Position numbers and translations under genes: made by a program
Shown: positions 22,917 to 33,764 of the stretch, in pieces
How the letters are laid out: each line of letters opens with the position of its first letter
How positions within the stretch are numbered: position 1 is the first letter of the stretch
Origin: Adiantum capillus-veneris
Lineage: Eukaryota; Streptophyta; Polypodiopsida; Polypodiales; Pteridaceae
DNA: 64,000 nt
Assembly: GCA_014529385.2 (NCBI GenBank)
Contig: CM043963.1
Span: forward strand, 66,041,895-66,105,894
Direction of reading: 5' to 3'
The notes under the pieces: model-generated
Database searches by the model: none
What the model was told of the DNA's origin: nothing
Seen by the model: only the letters and a program-made list of their open reading frames with translations

Positions 22917-24600
22917 TTGAGAGAGATATGGACTACTGAAGAAGATAGTGATGGTAAAGGGAAGTCAGAAAAGGGCAACATGAACGTAGCAGCACACTAT
23001 CGGAAATTTACTATCCAAGACAGAAAAATCATCATGACACCACCAATCAGGGAGAGAACCAACCAAGAATCTTACGATGGGCCTGAAAATGCAAAAAAGA
23101 TAGACCTCGCAGAACCAGGTGAAAAGCCCCCGCCGGTCTATATAGCTAACGATTTAGAGCCTGAGGAGGAAGTGCAGCTAACACAACTTCTCAAGAAGTA
23201 TAAAGATGTGTTCGCTTGGTCCTACAAAGACCTCAAAGGAGTTGATCCATTGATATGCCAACATACAATTCCTTTGAAATCGAATGCAAAACCTAGCAAA
23301 CAATGTCCTTATACATATAATGACACATTTGCTAAACGAATCAAGGAAGAGATTGATAAACTGATGGAAGCGAAATTCATCTATGAGATTGAAGATACAG
23401 ATTGGGTGTCACCCATTGTGGTAGTTCCCAAAAAGAATGGAAAACTACGGGTGTGTGTAAACCTCAAGAAGGTGAATGCAGCAACCATAAGGGATAATTA
23501 TCCCTTGTCAATCACAGAACATGTACTGGAGCGAGTGGCCGGGAAACGGGCTTATTCCTTTCTGGATGGGTTTTCAGGATACAACCAACTGGCAATAGCA
23601 AGGGAAGATCAACACAAAACAGCCTTTGCCACAGAATGGGGGATTTATTCGTATCGAGTTATGCCATTTGTCTTAACTAATGCACCAGCCACTTTCCAGA
23701 GGTTAATGACTCACGCATTCAAGGAATACCTAAGAATATTCTTAGAAATTTACATGGATGACCTGTGTGTACACTCTCTTCTGCCAGAGGAACATATAGA
23801 CCATTTGCAAAAGGTCGTTGAAAAGTGCAGAACATATCAAATCTGTCTAAACCTGGAGAAATGTGTATTTATGGTTAAGCAAGGATGAATCTTAGGACAC
23901 ATTGTCTCAAGAAATGGCATAACCACAGACCTAGACAAAGTCAAAGTCATTGTAGACCTGCCCAGGCCTACTAATGCGAAACAAGTGCAATCTTTCATGG
24001 GACAATGCGGATATTATCGAAGATTCATATACATGCATGCGGTTATCGCACAACCTTTGTATCGGTTGCTAGTCAATTTCGAATGGACCGAGGAGTGTGA
24101 AACTTCATTCCAAAAGTTGAAGGAAAACCTTATATCAGCACCTGTATTAAAGGAACCAGATTGGGAAAAGATATTCCATGTTCACATTGATGCTTCAACA
24201 TATGCCATTGGAAGTATTCTAGCTCAACCTGGAGATGGAACAATGGATTTTCCGGTTTGCTATGCGAGCCGACAGTTAAACAGTGCAGAAAAGAACTACA
24301 CAACCACCAAGAGGGAAGGGTTAGGAATGATTTATGCTGTAACAAAATTTTGGCATTATTTGCTTGCAAACAAATTTGTGTTCTTCACGGATCATCAAGC
24401 TCTTTTGTACCTAGTAAATAAACCTTGCAATATAGGAAGAATCGTACACTGGTTTATTATATTTCTAGAATTTGACTTCACAGTGGTGGTCAAAAAGGGT
24501 ACGACCCATCTGCGACCAGATCATCTTTCAAGAATACACAACGGGGAAGCTCCTGAAGGAGTAGATGATGACATACCAGATGCTTATCTTTTCAACATTG
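22917..24600 (+). pseudogene. gypsy reverse transcriptase and RNase H
   Basis: Copies the element's RNA to DNA and removes the RNA strand. RT motifs in order: DTDWVSPIVVVPKKNGKLR, YSFLDGFSGYNQLAIA, the catalytic YMDD at 23751-23762, then LNLEKCVFMV and, after a TGA at 23886, ILGHIVSRNGI. The connection reads QSFMGQCGYYRRFI. RNase H: FHVHIDASTYAIGSILAQ, YASRQLNSAEKNYTTTKREG, FFTDHQALLYLV, with D, E and D positions visible. The only visible break in this part is the stop at 23886 (CGA to TGA by inference). The type with Y-M-D-D and L-G-H-I-V-S resembles non-chromovirus plant gypsy RTs. Confidence 0.9.
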
Positions 24601-24940
24601 AAATGGTACCCAAATGGTCTCAGGAAATAGTTAGCATTCTCTCCTTCGGAAGTGACTTTGATAATAAGGGATGCAAATCCAAACAGCAAACAATTCGACA
24701 AACAAAAAACTTCCACTTGATAGTAGGACGGTTGTATCATCTTGAATCTGACCTAATCCTACGATTATGTATAAATTCAGAAGAATTCGAGTGCTACCTT
24801 GAAGAGGCACATGTCCATGGTTGTGCATTTCATTGTTCAACACTGAAAACACACCAGAGACTGAAACAGCTAAGGGTTATATTGGCCAATTATGTATGGG
24901 GATACACATTATTATGTTACCAATTGTACAATATGTAGTG
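24601..24940 (+). pseudogene. first (degenerate) integrase zinc-binding module
   Basis: After RNase H the frame reads PKWSQEIVSILSFGSD, FHLIVGRLYHLESDLILRLC, LEEAHVHGCAFHCSTLKTH, and then, with a frame change at about 24890, YYVTNCTICSAKGP. This has the layout of an integrase H-H-C-C domain (paired His, then C-x-x-C). It parallels the next block (APAWSQYIIDFLTTR, FQLIGNQLYKRG, LEHAHSGISGGHFSGDKT, CDACQRTK), so it appears to be a duplicated and decayed copy. Confidence 0.6.
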
Positions 24941-26010
24941 CCAAAGGACCAGTGGATCACGCAACTTTGTTTCAGGTGAACATAGCACCTGCATGGAGTC
25001 AATATATTATTGACTTCTTAACCACCAGGACGTTCCCTGAGAACATCACAAGAGCATGGGGAAAAGCTATAGAGCTGAAAGCTCGTGACTTTCAGTTAAT
25101 TGGGAACCAACTCTATAAGCGGGGAAAGGACAATCAACTTAGAATCTGTGCAAGTGAAAGCGAATACCTGGTGATTCTAGAACATGCACATAGCGGAATA
25201 AGTGGAGGCCATTTTTCGGGTGATAAGACGGCAAAAATTGTCTTAACCGCAGGAATTTGGTGGCCTATATTGCACATGGATGCCGACGAGTTTGTAAAGC
25301 GTTGTGATGCGTGTCAACGCACCAAGATACCAATAAAAAGAGATGAGATGCCATTAAGGCCAATGATGGGGGCAAGGGCATTTGCAAAATGGGGCATTGA
25401 TTTTGTGGGACCTATATCACCCCCTGCATATCGCACCCATACCCAATATATCATTGTGGCTACGGACTATCTCACAAAATGAGTCGAAGCCAAAGCAACA
25501 CAAAAAGTCGATGCATGCACCACGGCACAATTTTTGTATGAGAATATTTTTGTACGTTACGGGTTACCAATAGAAATTGTCAGTGATCGTGGAACACACT
25601 TTCTCATAGAAGTCATTGAATATCTGCTAGAGGAATTCATGGTCATACATAGGAAATCAGCACCATACCATCCACAGGCCAATGGGCAAGCTGAGGCCAC
25701 AAATAAAACACTATGCACGGTTCTCGCTAAAATAGTGTCAGAATCAAGAACAGATTGGGATCAGCAGCTACACTCAACACTATGGGCATACATGGTAGCT
25801 TACAAAACATCAATAGGAACAACACCATACAACATGGTGTTTGGCCTAAATGCTATACTACCCATAGAGTTTTTAATCCCAACTCTACGAGTAGCAACAA
25901 GCTTGGAATGGACAGGGCATGAGCTCTCTTCAAGAATTGATGATCTTGAAAAGCTAGATGAACTCCGCTTGCAAGATGTCGCTTCAATCTATGCTAAAAA
26001 GAGAAGATAA
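24941..26010 (+). pseudogene. gypsy integrase: zinc-binding domain and DDE core
   Basis: Joins the DNA copy into the host genome. Zinc-binding domain: LEHAHSGISGGHFS then VKRCDACQRTK. Catalytic core: KWGIDFVGPISPP (D at 25399), IVSDRGTHF (D at 25585), ANGQAEATNKT (E at 25693), giving the typical D-x35-E spacing. A TGA at about 25480 splits the core between TDYLTK and VEAKATQKV; Trp is expected there. The frame continues as LWAYMVAYKTSIGTTPYNMV and FGLNAILPIEF, then stops at 26008 (TAA). It carries on as the C-terminal domain (EFKTGDYVLVYTLKQHAKKL, GPFVISDL). Confidence 0.88.
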
Positions 26011-26025
26011 AAGGAATTTTTTGAC

Positions 26026-26790
26026 AAACATGTGCGTACCAAAGAGTTCAAAACAGGTGATTACGTACTTGTTTATACCTTGAAGCAACATGCCAAGAAA
26101 CTTAAAAAGCGAGGGATGGGACCATTTGTGATTAGTGATCTATCACAAAGTGGAGCTGTCAAGCTTGCTGCATTAGCAGGTGAATAAATGCCAAACTAGA
26201 TTAGTGGATGTCGACTGAGGAGGTATCATCTACCACTCACACAGGAGATGCTCCAACAAATTCATCAAGGAAAACAACGACTGAAGGAAAAAGAGAGAGT
26301 ATGGGAGGAAGCTCAAGCCGAAGCATAGGAACGCATTGCAAAAAGACGGCTTCTGTGACAACAGCAGAAAAGTGGAGCACCATTGCGAATCTATGCCATT
26401 CGACTGACTGAGTTGGAGGAGGAAACAGTGGAGCCAATAATTACAGTCAAAGTAGGCAACAATCAAGTTGAATCAACAGCTTTGCTTGATTTGGGTGCTC
26501 AAGCAAATTTGATCTCTTACGGATTATACCAACATCTCAAAGTCACATATCAACTTCATCCTACTCCCCAAGTGCTGGAAAGTAGCACATCACACCCATT
26601 GAAAACATTGGGATGGACTATATTGCATGTACAGCTACATCAATATATTTATCCACACAAATTCTATGTGGTGACAGATGAAAGCACACAAAACCCAATG
26701 ATGCTAGGGCAACCTTGGCAAAAAGCATACAATGTCCAAATAGATTGGAAAGCAAAGGCGGTCAAAATTCAACATGAACATGAACGATAG
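26026..26790 (+). pseudogene. second retropepsin-like domain fused behind the integrase
   Basis: In the same frame as the integrase, after its C-terminal domain and several stops, the frame reads VEPIITVKVGNNQVESTALL, DLGAQANLISYGLYQHLKV, then HKFYVVTDESTQNPMMLGQP and WQKAYNVQIDW. This is the layout of a retropepsin: strand, D-x-G-A, the N-L-I-S helix, then M-L-G-Q-P-W. The catalytic triad is D-L-G (GAT TTG GGT) rather than D-S-G; TTG is one C-to-T step from TCG (Ser). The ordinary protease upstream (21528-22022) is separate and of a different subtype. Its role is unknown; it could be a processing enzyme, a captured host DDI1-type domain or a fold reused for assembly. Confidence 0.65.
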
Positions 26791-27516
26791 GTGATAGCTT
26801 TTGCTAAGCAATACCATCATGATCAACTGCAAGCCATGCAATCACTGGCAACAAAGACAAAAGCACAAATGCCATCAAAGAACAACATGAAACCAGAGAC
26901 CAACAACCAGGTAAAAGCCAACCATGCTAATTACAGACATATGAAGTCACCGGCCACAATGAAAAAATCTAGGCTACCAAAACAAGGTAAACAAGTATGA
27001 ATGCGAAAGGATAGAAATGCAATGGCGGAAAAACAACAATGTAACAAACGGATTCCAACAAAGCAGACGGTTCAACCCCAAACCAAGGGCATAAAACAGA
27101 TGTGGATACCAAAGAAAATTCTTAACAATAATCCAAATGTCACTCACATTTGGATACCAAAGCAAAAGCAAAAGGAACTACCTGCCGTACACGCAATAAT
27201 GGAAGGCAGAGAGCGGCATTTCAAAAAAGGAAACCGATATATGTGGATGCCAATGAAAGACAAACCAGTGATAAACAGGAAAGAGCCAAAACATCTACAA
27301 AAATCGGCAACAACACAATACCAATGGAAACCCAAGGCCATAAGGCCCATAGCCATTACATCCCAGCCAATTCTATCCTTAGAAACAACTACAACTCCAT
27401 CAACAGTGTCGGCAAAGCAATTGCCTCTTGCCAAAAGGACAATTAAACAGAGAGCAATAGAGTTACAGCTGTTACTTGCAAAAAAAGAAGGAAACCTCGA
27501 CAGCGAATGCCAATAA
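26791..27516 (+). pseudogene. Pol C-terminal tail with W-x-P-K repeats
   Basis: Continues the integrase/protease-like frame after TAG at 26788 and TGA at 26998, ending with TAA at 27514. It is very basic and rich in Gln, Asn and Lys. Four spaced motifs are seen: KQMWIPKKI, THIWIPKQK, RYMWMPMKD and QYQWKPKAI, roughly 25-55 residues apart. Similar W-x-P-K words occur in disordered parts of some plant retroelement proteins, but I do not recognise this arrangement. RNA or DNA binding is a guess from charge. Confidence 0.55.
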
Positions 27517-27682
27517 TCATATTGCTTCTTCCCTTCTCTTGCACAACATTAATTTTTTCATGCATTAACCGAGTATGCATAAAATAGGGACACATTAATC
27601 GGCTAGGCATTAGCATAACTTTTTCAACCTATGCACGGCACATACTCTGAGGCGAAACCTTGTCGTCCGGGAGGACTCCGAC

Positions 27683-27825
27683 TAGGAGGGGGGGAGGCAA
27701 TCTCAAATGCGGAACCAATAATAGAAACAACAAAAAAGGGCATGATTTTCGACTATTTTAAGGGTTGACGTTTGAGTATAGGGGGCCAAACGCCAAATCA
27801 AGCCCCTAGGTGTGTGTATATAAGT
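27683..27825 (+). promoter_or_regulatory. internal purine tract and TATA-like site
   Basis: ACTAGGAGGGGGGGAGGCAA at about 27681-27700 resembles the polypurine tract before the 3' LTR (AAGGAGGGGGGGGA). About 110 bp later GTGTGTATATAAGTAGAAAT offers a TATA box. Together they could mark a second transcription start for the downstream ORF or the scar of an older LTR. Both readings are inference. Confidence 0.35.
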
Positions 27826-29236
27826 AGAAATAGCCATTTTTCAAGAAAAATATTGGTAAAACGGAAAAACTCCGGCCATAAAAATTGCATGTGAGTGTAT
27901 ATAGTGTGTTGCAGTGATGTTTATGATTTATTATGATTTTTGGGAATTTTCTGGGTTTGATTTGCTATTTTCATTTTAATTTTGCTAATTTTTGGCAGAA
28001 AAACTTCAAAAATACAAAAACAGGTGAAAAATAGTCGTATAGAAAAACAAAAAATATGGGGATGACCAGAGACTAAAGGACAGCCTATGGTACAGTGGGG
28101 GTGCAATTATGAGACTGGAGCGGAAAGCGTGTTTTGGCCAGGTTTTGACCGAAATGCCAAATTTTTGGCAAATAGAGCAAACAGAGTCCAAATCAAGAAA
28201 TTTTTGAGCCTAAACCGTATCTCGCAAGAAGATAGGAGCACATGTCAAATTTCATGAAAAGTGGTTCGGGGACCTCCATTATAAGAAATTTTCACCCCAT
28301 TTATAGCTCATTCTCACTATTGACTTTGTGGAGAGAGCTTCTGCCACCTAGAGCGGATCGACCTTCTAGCAGCTTCTACAACGTGCACGCCTACCCGACT
28401 AGCTCCAGACATGAGAGGTAGGCTCACCACCTTGAGCTTTTTGCGCATGTTTGTCATTATGTCGCCAAAACTAGCGTAGAGGTCACACACAAAGCGAGCG
28501 GTAGAGACCTGCAAGTAGAGACGGCGGCCTAACGGTTAACCCGAAAGCAACAAGACTTCATCGGCAGCTTACCCTAGTCTAGGAGAACAGTCCTGGATAG
28601 CCAAGGGCAGTGGGAAACCATCGGGAAAAACCCTAATTCCCAGAAACCCGCAAGAGGCCACCAAATCGGAAATCGGCGGAACGGCGACCAAATGCTACCA
28701 AAATTCATGGGTAGGAGCATCTCGACATGCTCGACAACTCCATATGACCCGCATGACCAAAAAGTGACTCGAAGCGGCACTAAACCTCAGAAACGGCATC
28801 AGACACACAAAGCGTTAAAATGCACTTGCGGGCAAACCGCAAGTCCGTTTGCCACCAAACTTCACGAGCGGCTTTCCTAGACCATCAACAACCAAGTCCT
28901 ATGGTGGTAGACCACCACAAACCATCAAAGGTATGTAAACGCAACCACGGGTGCTTCTAGAGCGACAAATTGCCAAATGGAGCTCCGGTGAAGCCAAAGT
29001 CGACAAAAACCATACGGCAAGGATCCCCAAGGGATTGGGAAGCTATGGAGACCAACATCGAGAAATTTTATCGCCAAAAAGCACTCCAAAAGTCACAAAA
29101 TGGATCGGAGGCTCTAAAGTCCACACAAGGAGTTATACTCTATCCATTTGACTTTTTTGTTGAAATTAGGCTCAAAAGGGACTTAGGGGGGCAAAGGGCA
29201 AGCACTGGGAGCACTAGCACTGAAAAAAACACCAGG

Positions 29237-30114
29237 AGACATCCTATGCGTAGGATGTCTCAAGGGCACTTTTTGGCACAAATCTCATCAATTTTTGTCA
29301 TGCACATGTTCTGAATGACATTTACAAGCCATACACAAAGTTTCATCACATTTGGACCAGATTCGACCTCATATGCATGGAAAAACGCAAAGTTAGGACA
29401 TAGAGGAAATAATGGTCCATTGACCTACTAAATCTTGTCCAAATCTCATGAAACTTGCACAACACATTCAAATACACATCAACAAACAATCTGTGTGGTC
29501 AGGGAGTCAAAATGATGAAAAAGACATCCTACGCGTAGGATGTCTAATGGACCTTTTTGGCATGGAAGGGATGTTTTGTTATTTCAGATCTAATTACCTC
29601 ATCATCAAGAGCCCATATGTCAAGTTTGAAGCCATTCTAATCACTTTTGATCCCCAACACCTTCAAGATACACTTTTTGAGCCCAAAAACACCTCACAGA
29701 GCCCTACAAGCATCAAATCTTATCCAAATTCAGATCCAAGAACATGGCCATGTTCCATAGGCCAAGGACAACCCACAGAACAAGTTTCATGCAATTCTGA
29801 TGAAAAAGACATCCTACGTGTAGGATGTCTTCAGCATAAATTTAGCCTTCTGTGCAAGGAATGACATCATAGAAGCCAATACCATGGTGCAATGAGCCCA
29901 TACACCAATTTTCAACCCATTTGGACATCAATTGCTACCTATGATGGACATTCTACCCAAATTGTGACCTAAAGCCTGAATCAGCCCAAAAATCCACTTT
30001 TTGATATCCAAATTCAAATCCAAGCCTATAGCCATGTTCCATGAGCCTTACACTACCTGCATGTCAAGTATGAACCAATTCTGAAGAAAAAAACATCCTA
30101 CGCGTAGAATGTCT
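29237..30114. repeat. 24-bp palindromes on a 285-bp period, four copies
   Basis: Copies at 29237-29260 (one mismatch), 29522-29545 (perfect), 29807-29830 (one mismatch) and 30091-30114 (two mismatches). Starts are 285, 285 and 284 bp apart. Short words before the motif recur (CAAT-TCTGATGAAAAAG, CCAATTCTGAAGAAAAAA), so a longer, strongly diverged 285-bp tandem unit underlies the series. The motif is the same as in the leader at 16528-17393. Confidence 0.88.
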
Positions 30115-30240
30115 AGATGGAAAATTTTGGCCAGATTTGCACTGTGAGCACATGCACAACTTCACAGTTCCTTTTAAGTTTTCAAGTCATTTGGATAAGT
30201 AAAACTCAGTTTCGCAGCTAATATGGAAAAAAAACGGTAA

Positions 30241-33200
30241 CTTTGGATTACTGAGTGCAACAGGATCTATGGCAGCCTCAAAGTCACCGGCAAAGAAGAA
30301 AAGAATGCAATCAAAGATTATCTGGACGAGGTGAAACCTTTTGTCATTCCAGAGGGAACACTAAAGCCAACCAGCACCTGGATACAAGAAGATCCGTTAG
30401 AGTCAAACGACCTAAAGATCTACCAGGGAGTGTTCAAAGACAATGAAGGCAATATAATAGAGCTACCAATGCTGCCAAGAGAGCTCAATGAATTTGTACG
30501 AAGAAAAATGGCTGGCTACTTGGAGAAAATTGACCTCCATAACTATTTCGAAGCAATACTAGCAGGGGTGGACATCAAAAGAGTATGGGAGTTTGTAACA
30601 AGCATCAAAGAGGATGGAATGTCCAAGGTGACAGATTTGCAAGGCAGACCCGATACAGAGACCATAATCACGGAGCGGGTTGTAGCACATGCACTAGATC
30701 TCTCCAATCAGGGAGACAATGTGACAAAAAGAAGGGATGAAGTCAAGGTGTACAAAGAGAAAAAGGCACATTACACCTTTGAAGACATTGCCAACCCAAA
30801 GGTGGCAATCATGAGCCAATTGTACAACCAGTACTTCCACATGTGCACGAAGAGGCCACAGAAGTACAGGATGCCGCCAGGTGCAATTGCCACAACGTTT
30901 ACTTGGGCAATGACAAAAGGCACCCCAAAGATAATCAACTATGCAGCATACGTACATGACAGCTTGGTAAAAATGGGCAACAAAAAGCCAACCTACATAG
31001 TGCCAGGAGAAATGATAACCAAGGTGGTTTATGCAGCACTACACGCTAAAGGAAGGTGGCCTGATCCCCCATCTCAGAATGATTGGCTAAGGGTTAAAGA
31101 AGACAAGGAAGATGAGCCATAGAGAGCACCAAGGGTGGCTACGAGGTTGAAGAGACGGCTAGAGCCAGTTGAGGAGGAGCAACCCGAGAAGAAGAAAGGA
31201 AAGAAAGAGTTTGCTCAAGTGCCGGCCAAAGAAACCAGGTCCCAGAAAGCGGCAAGACTTGAGAGGCTAATGAAGATTTTTCGAGCAGAAAGAGCCCTCA
31301 AGGGAGATTTAAACAAACTCTGGAAGCCATCTCTCGAGTCTATGTCCGGATCATCCAAAAGAGTGCAAAGGGACCGCTTTGAAGATTATATCAAGAATTT
31401 CGAGATTCTTGATGCAGCAGCGGAAAACATTCCCCATGTCCCTTTCACCGAGGAGGAAGTGGAGCAGATAAGGCAGACATTGCTAGATGAGCAAGAAAGC
31501 CAAGAAAGGGAAAGGAAAACAAAAGCAGACAGGGATTTAAAGGGCAAACTGGAAACTTTACCAGATAGCCCTAAACCCAGTCCACAGCCATCACCACCAC
31601 CATCACCACCTCCTAGCAGCCCTCCACTAGAAGATAAAGAGGCGGAAAACAAACAAGATGAAAGGCAAGCTGAGAAGCGAGAGCAAAGGCAAGAACCTGA
31701 GCCAAAGGAAGAGGCCAAGCCTGAGTCTGAGAAAAAAGGATTAGACGAGGCCTATTATGCATTTTTGGACCTGCTAGCTGAATGCTATACAAAGGAAGAA
31801 GCCGCCACAGTGGCATTCGACTTGGCGAGGACAGGGCATAAAGAACAGGTGCAAGGCATTCGGCTAGTGGAACTTAAAGAAATTGCTACAGACATTGTAG
31901 ACTTGCACCCGTCCTCCAATGATTGGGACGTAGTGATGACAAAGCTAGCTGGAATACGAGCACAATCTATGGCATTAGAGAAAGGAATGATAACTCTAAA
32001 GGCCGCAAAGAAAAGACCAAGATGGAAAGGGATTCTCTGCAGGCACAAAGCCAAGGGCAAAAAGAGAGAGAAGCTGACCTCCAGGCCAGCTTGGCAACGG
32101 CTCTACAAAACTGCCAAGCAAAGGAAGAAGCAAATGAGGCAGCAGCAAAAAGAATACAAGCAGCTGAAGAAGAGTGTCTGCAGCTCAGCAAGTCATTGCG
32201 AGATGCTGAAAAAGAACGGGATAATTTGACACTACAGCTAGTAGAAGAAACAAAAGAAGTAGAGGCCATGAGAAATTCCAAGGAAAAAGTAGAGATAGAA
32301 CTAGAAGCAAGCCTGGATGAAGTCCTTGAGCTCAAGGACCAATAAAAAGTCAAATATGAAACCATCTAGAGGCTACAAGCATCACCTGCTAGAGTTAGAG
32401 CTACGAGCTCGACTCAAATCATTTCCGAGAGTCAAATATATGAAGAGCAGATGCAAGAACTTCAGAAGGAGTTGACTCTCGAGAAAAAGCAGAGGTTAAT
32501 GATGGCTGAAGGTTCTATAGCAATGCAAACAAGAATGGAGGACAGCCAAAAATCCCTACAAGAAGAGGTGGAAAGCATAAAGAAAAAGCTCGAGGAGGCG
32601 GAAAGAGTAAACGCTGAGCTTAATGACCTCCTCGTAAATATGGGCGGAGAAGCTGAAGTGGAAAAACAAACACTCCTCAGGAAAATTGAGGAGTTAAAAG
32701 GCCGGCAACAAGCAGAGGCAGAAAACTCAGGGCCAGCCGCCAATGAGGGCATCGACCTCGAAAATGTGGCAGATCCTGTGGACACACCCATGCAAGAGGA
32801 AAGCATAGCATGATCCTCTCAAGAGCCGTAGGATCTAACACAAGAACAAGAGGAAAAATTGTGTAAGGCAATAGAGGCAGAGCTAAGAGAAAGCACAAAG
32901 GAAGCCTGGGAATGGGAGCAGAGGGTCTTCAAATCTATGACCATTCAGAAGATTGACGCCAGCAATCTCAGGCGCGAGTGGCTTCAACCCTTTCTCCCGT
33001 ATCCATTGCTGAAATATGAGGCAACAACAATAAACAAGCGAATCATAGAAGAGCCAACGGAACCTCTCTACAATGCACACACCTCGAGGCCAGAAGGAGT
33101 TAAGCTTATAGTGGATTCTCAGCCAAAGTGGAGGAAGGCTTGGCTTACCAAGTACCCACAATACCTAATCCACTTGGTAGAGGCACCTAAACATATCAGA

Positions 33201-33713
33201 GACAACCTCAGCTTCTGTCCTCTACCAAGGGTTAGGACGTGGAAGGCACAAGAAATCCTGCAAAGAAGCCAACCCACTTGGCTGAATTACCCAAAGCTGC
33301 CAGGCATGAAGGAAGGTGAGAGAATAAGTGTCCAATACATGGTGAAGACCCTAACGGGCGCCATAAAGCTGTTCACTGGATCACCTAACGTTACATGCAT
33401 TATGATGAGAAAAATCTGTAGAACCATCCTAGCAGTGTTCGAGACCTTCAAGCCGGGCCAGGTGACCGATAGCATATTCTTCTTTCAAGATACATACAGA
33501 TGTGCCTACGATCTGTCAGGTCAGCCTTCCAAGGAGGTGATACATGCGCTGTACCAAAGAATCATGTTTCTACCATCCTATCACCTCCAAGCTTTTAAGG
33601 AAGCATTTTATACGGGATTCTTCACCATGCACACAGATATCTTTGGCTCAACAATGCTGAACCTACATGCAAGGTACGAATCACTACTAAAGATGCGAGA
33701 AACCATAAGATGA
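30241..33713 (+). pseudogene. gypsy accessory ORF: long coiled-coil protein of unknown function
   Basis: About 1,150 codons between Pol and the 3' LTR, sense strand, interrupted by in-frame stops (31120 TAG, 32343 TAA, about 32371 TAG, 32812 TGA, about 32827 TAG) and a frame change at about 32000. N-terminal part (30241-31119): mixed globular sequence with KIYQGVFKDNEGNIIELP, FVTSIKEDGMSKVTDLQGR and YRMPPGAIATTFTWAMTKG. Middle: highly charged, with a PSPQPSPPPSPPPSSPP hinge, then heptad-like coiled coils (KEEANEAAAKRIQAAEEE, ELQKELTLEKKQRLMMAEG, EEVESIKKKLEEAERVNAEL). C-terminal part (32859-33713): globular, with SYHLQAFKEAFYTGFF. No signal peptide or clear membrane helix, so it does not look like an envelope protein. 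I do not recognise the family. Confidence 0.65.
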
Positions 33714-33750
33714 AGCAGTTGATCCAGGCCATGTCGGGGACGACATAAAC

Positions 33751-33764
33751 AAGGAGGGGGGGGA
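33751..33764 (+). other. polypurine tract of the gypsy element
   Basis: AAGGAGGGGGGGGA lies immediately before the 3' LTR, where plus-strand DNA synthesis is primed in LTR elements. Confidence 0.85.

Larger units (their letters stand above)
27517..30240 (+). other. gypsy internal non-coding region between Pol and the last ORF
   Basis: No credible coding frame. It holds a purine tract (about 27683-27699), a TATA-like TATATAAG at about 27816, and four 24-bp palindromes on a 285-bp period (29237-30114). 28300-28900 contains no recognised signal. It ends where a long open frame begins at 30241. Confidence 0.6.

Noticed and set aside
16528-30114. CRISPR-like array reading of the repeated palindromes or of the 8.6-13.5-kb minisatellite
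   Set aside because: Spacing and unit structure do not fit, there are no cas genes, and the DNA is clearly plant nuclear.
31386-32806. Minus-strand Ser/Cys-rich frames of 110-132 residues
   Set aside because: Antisense shadows of the Glu/Lys-rich coiled-coil ORF.
30241-33713. Calling the last gypsy ORF an envelope gene
   Set aside because: Position fits, but no signal peptide, membrane helix or cleavage-like site is visible; the protein is mainly charged coiled coil.
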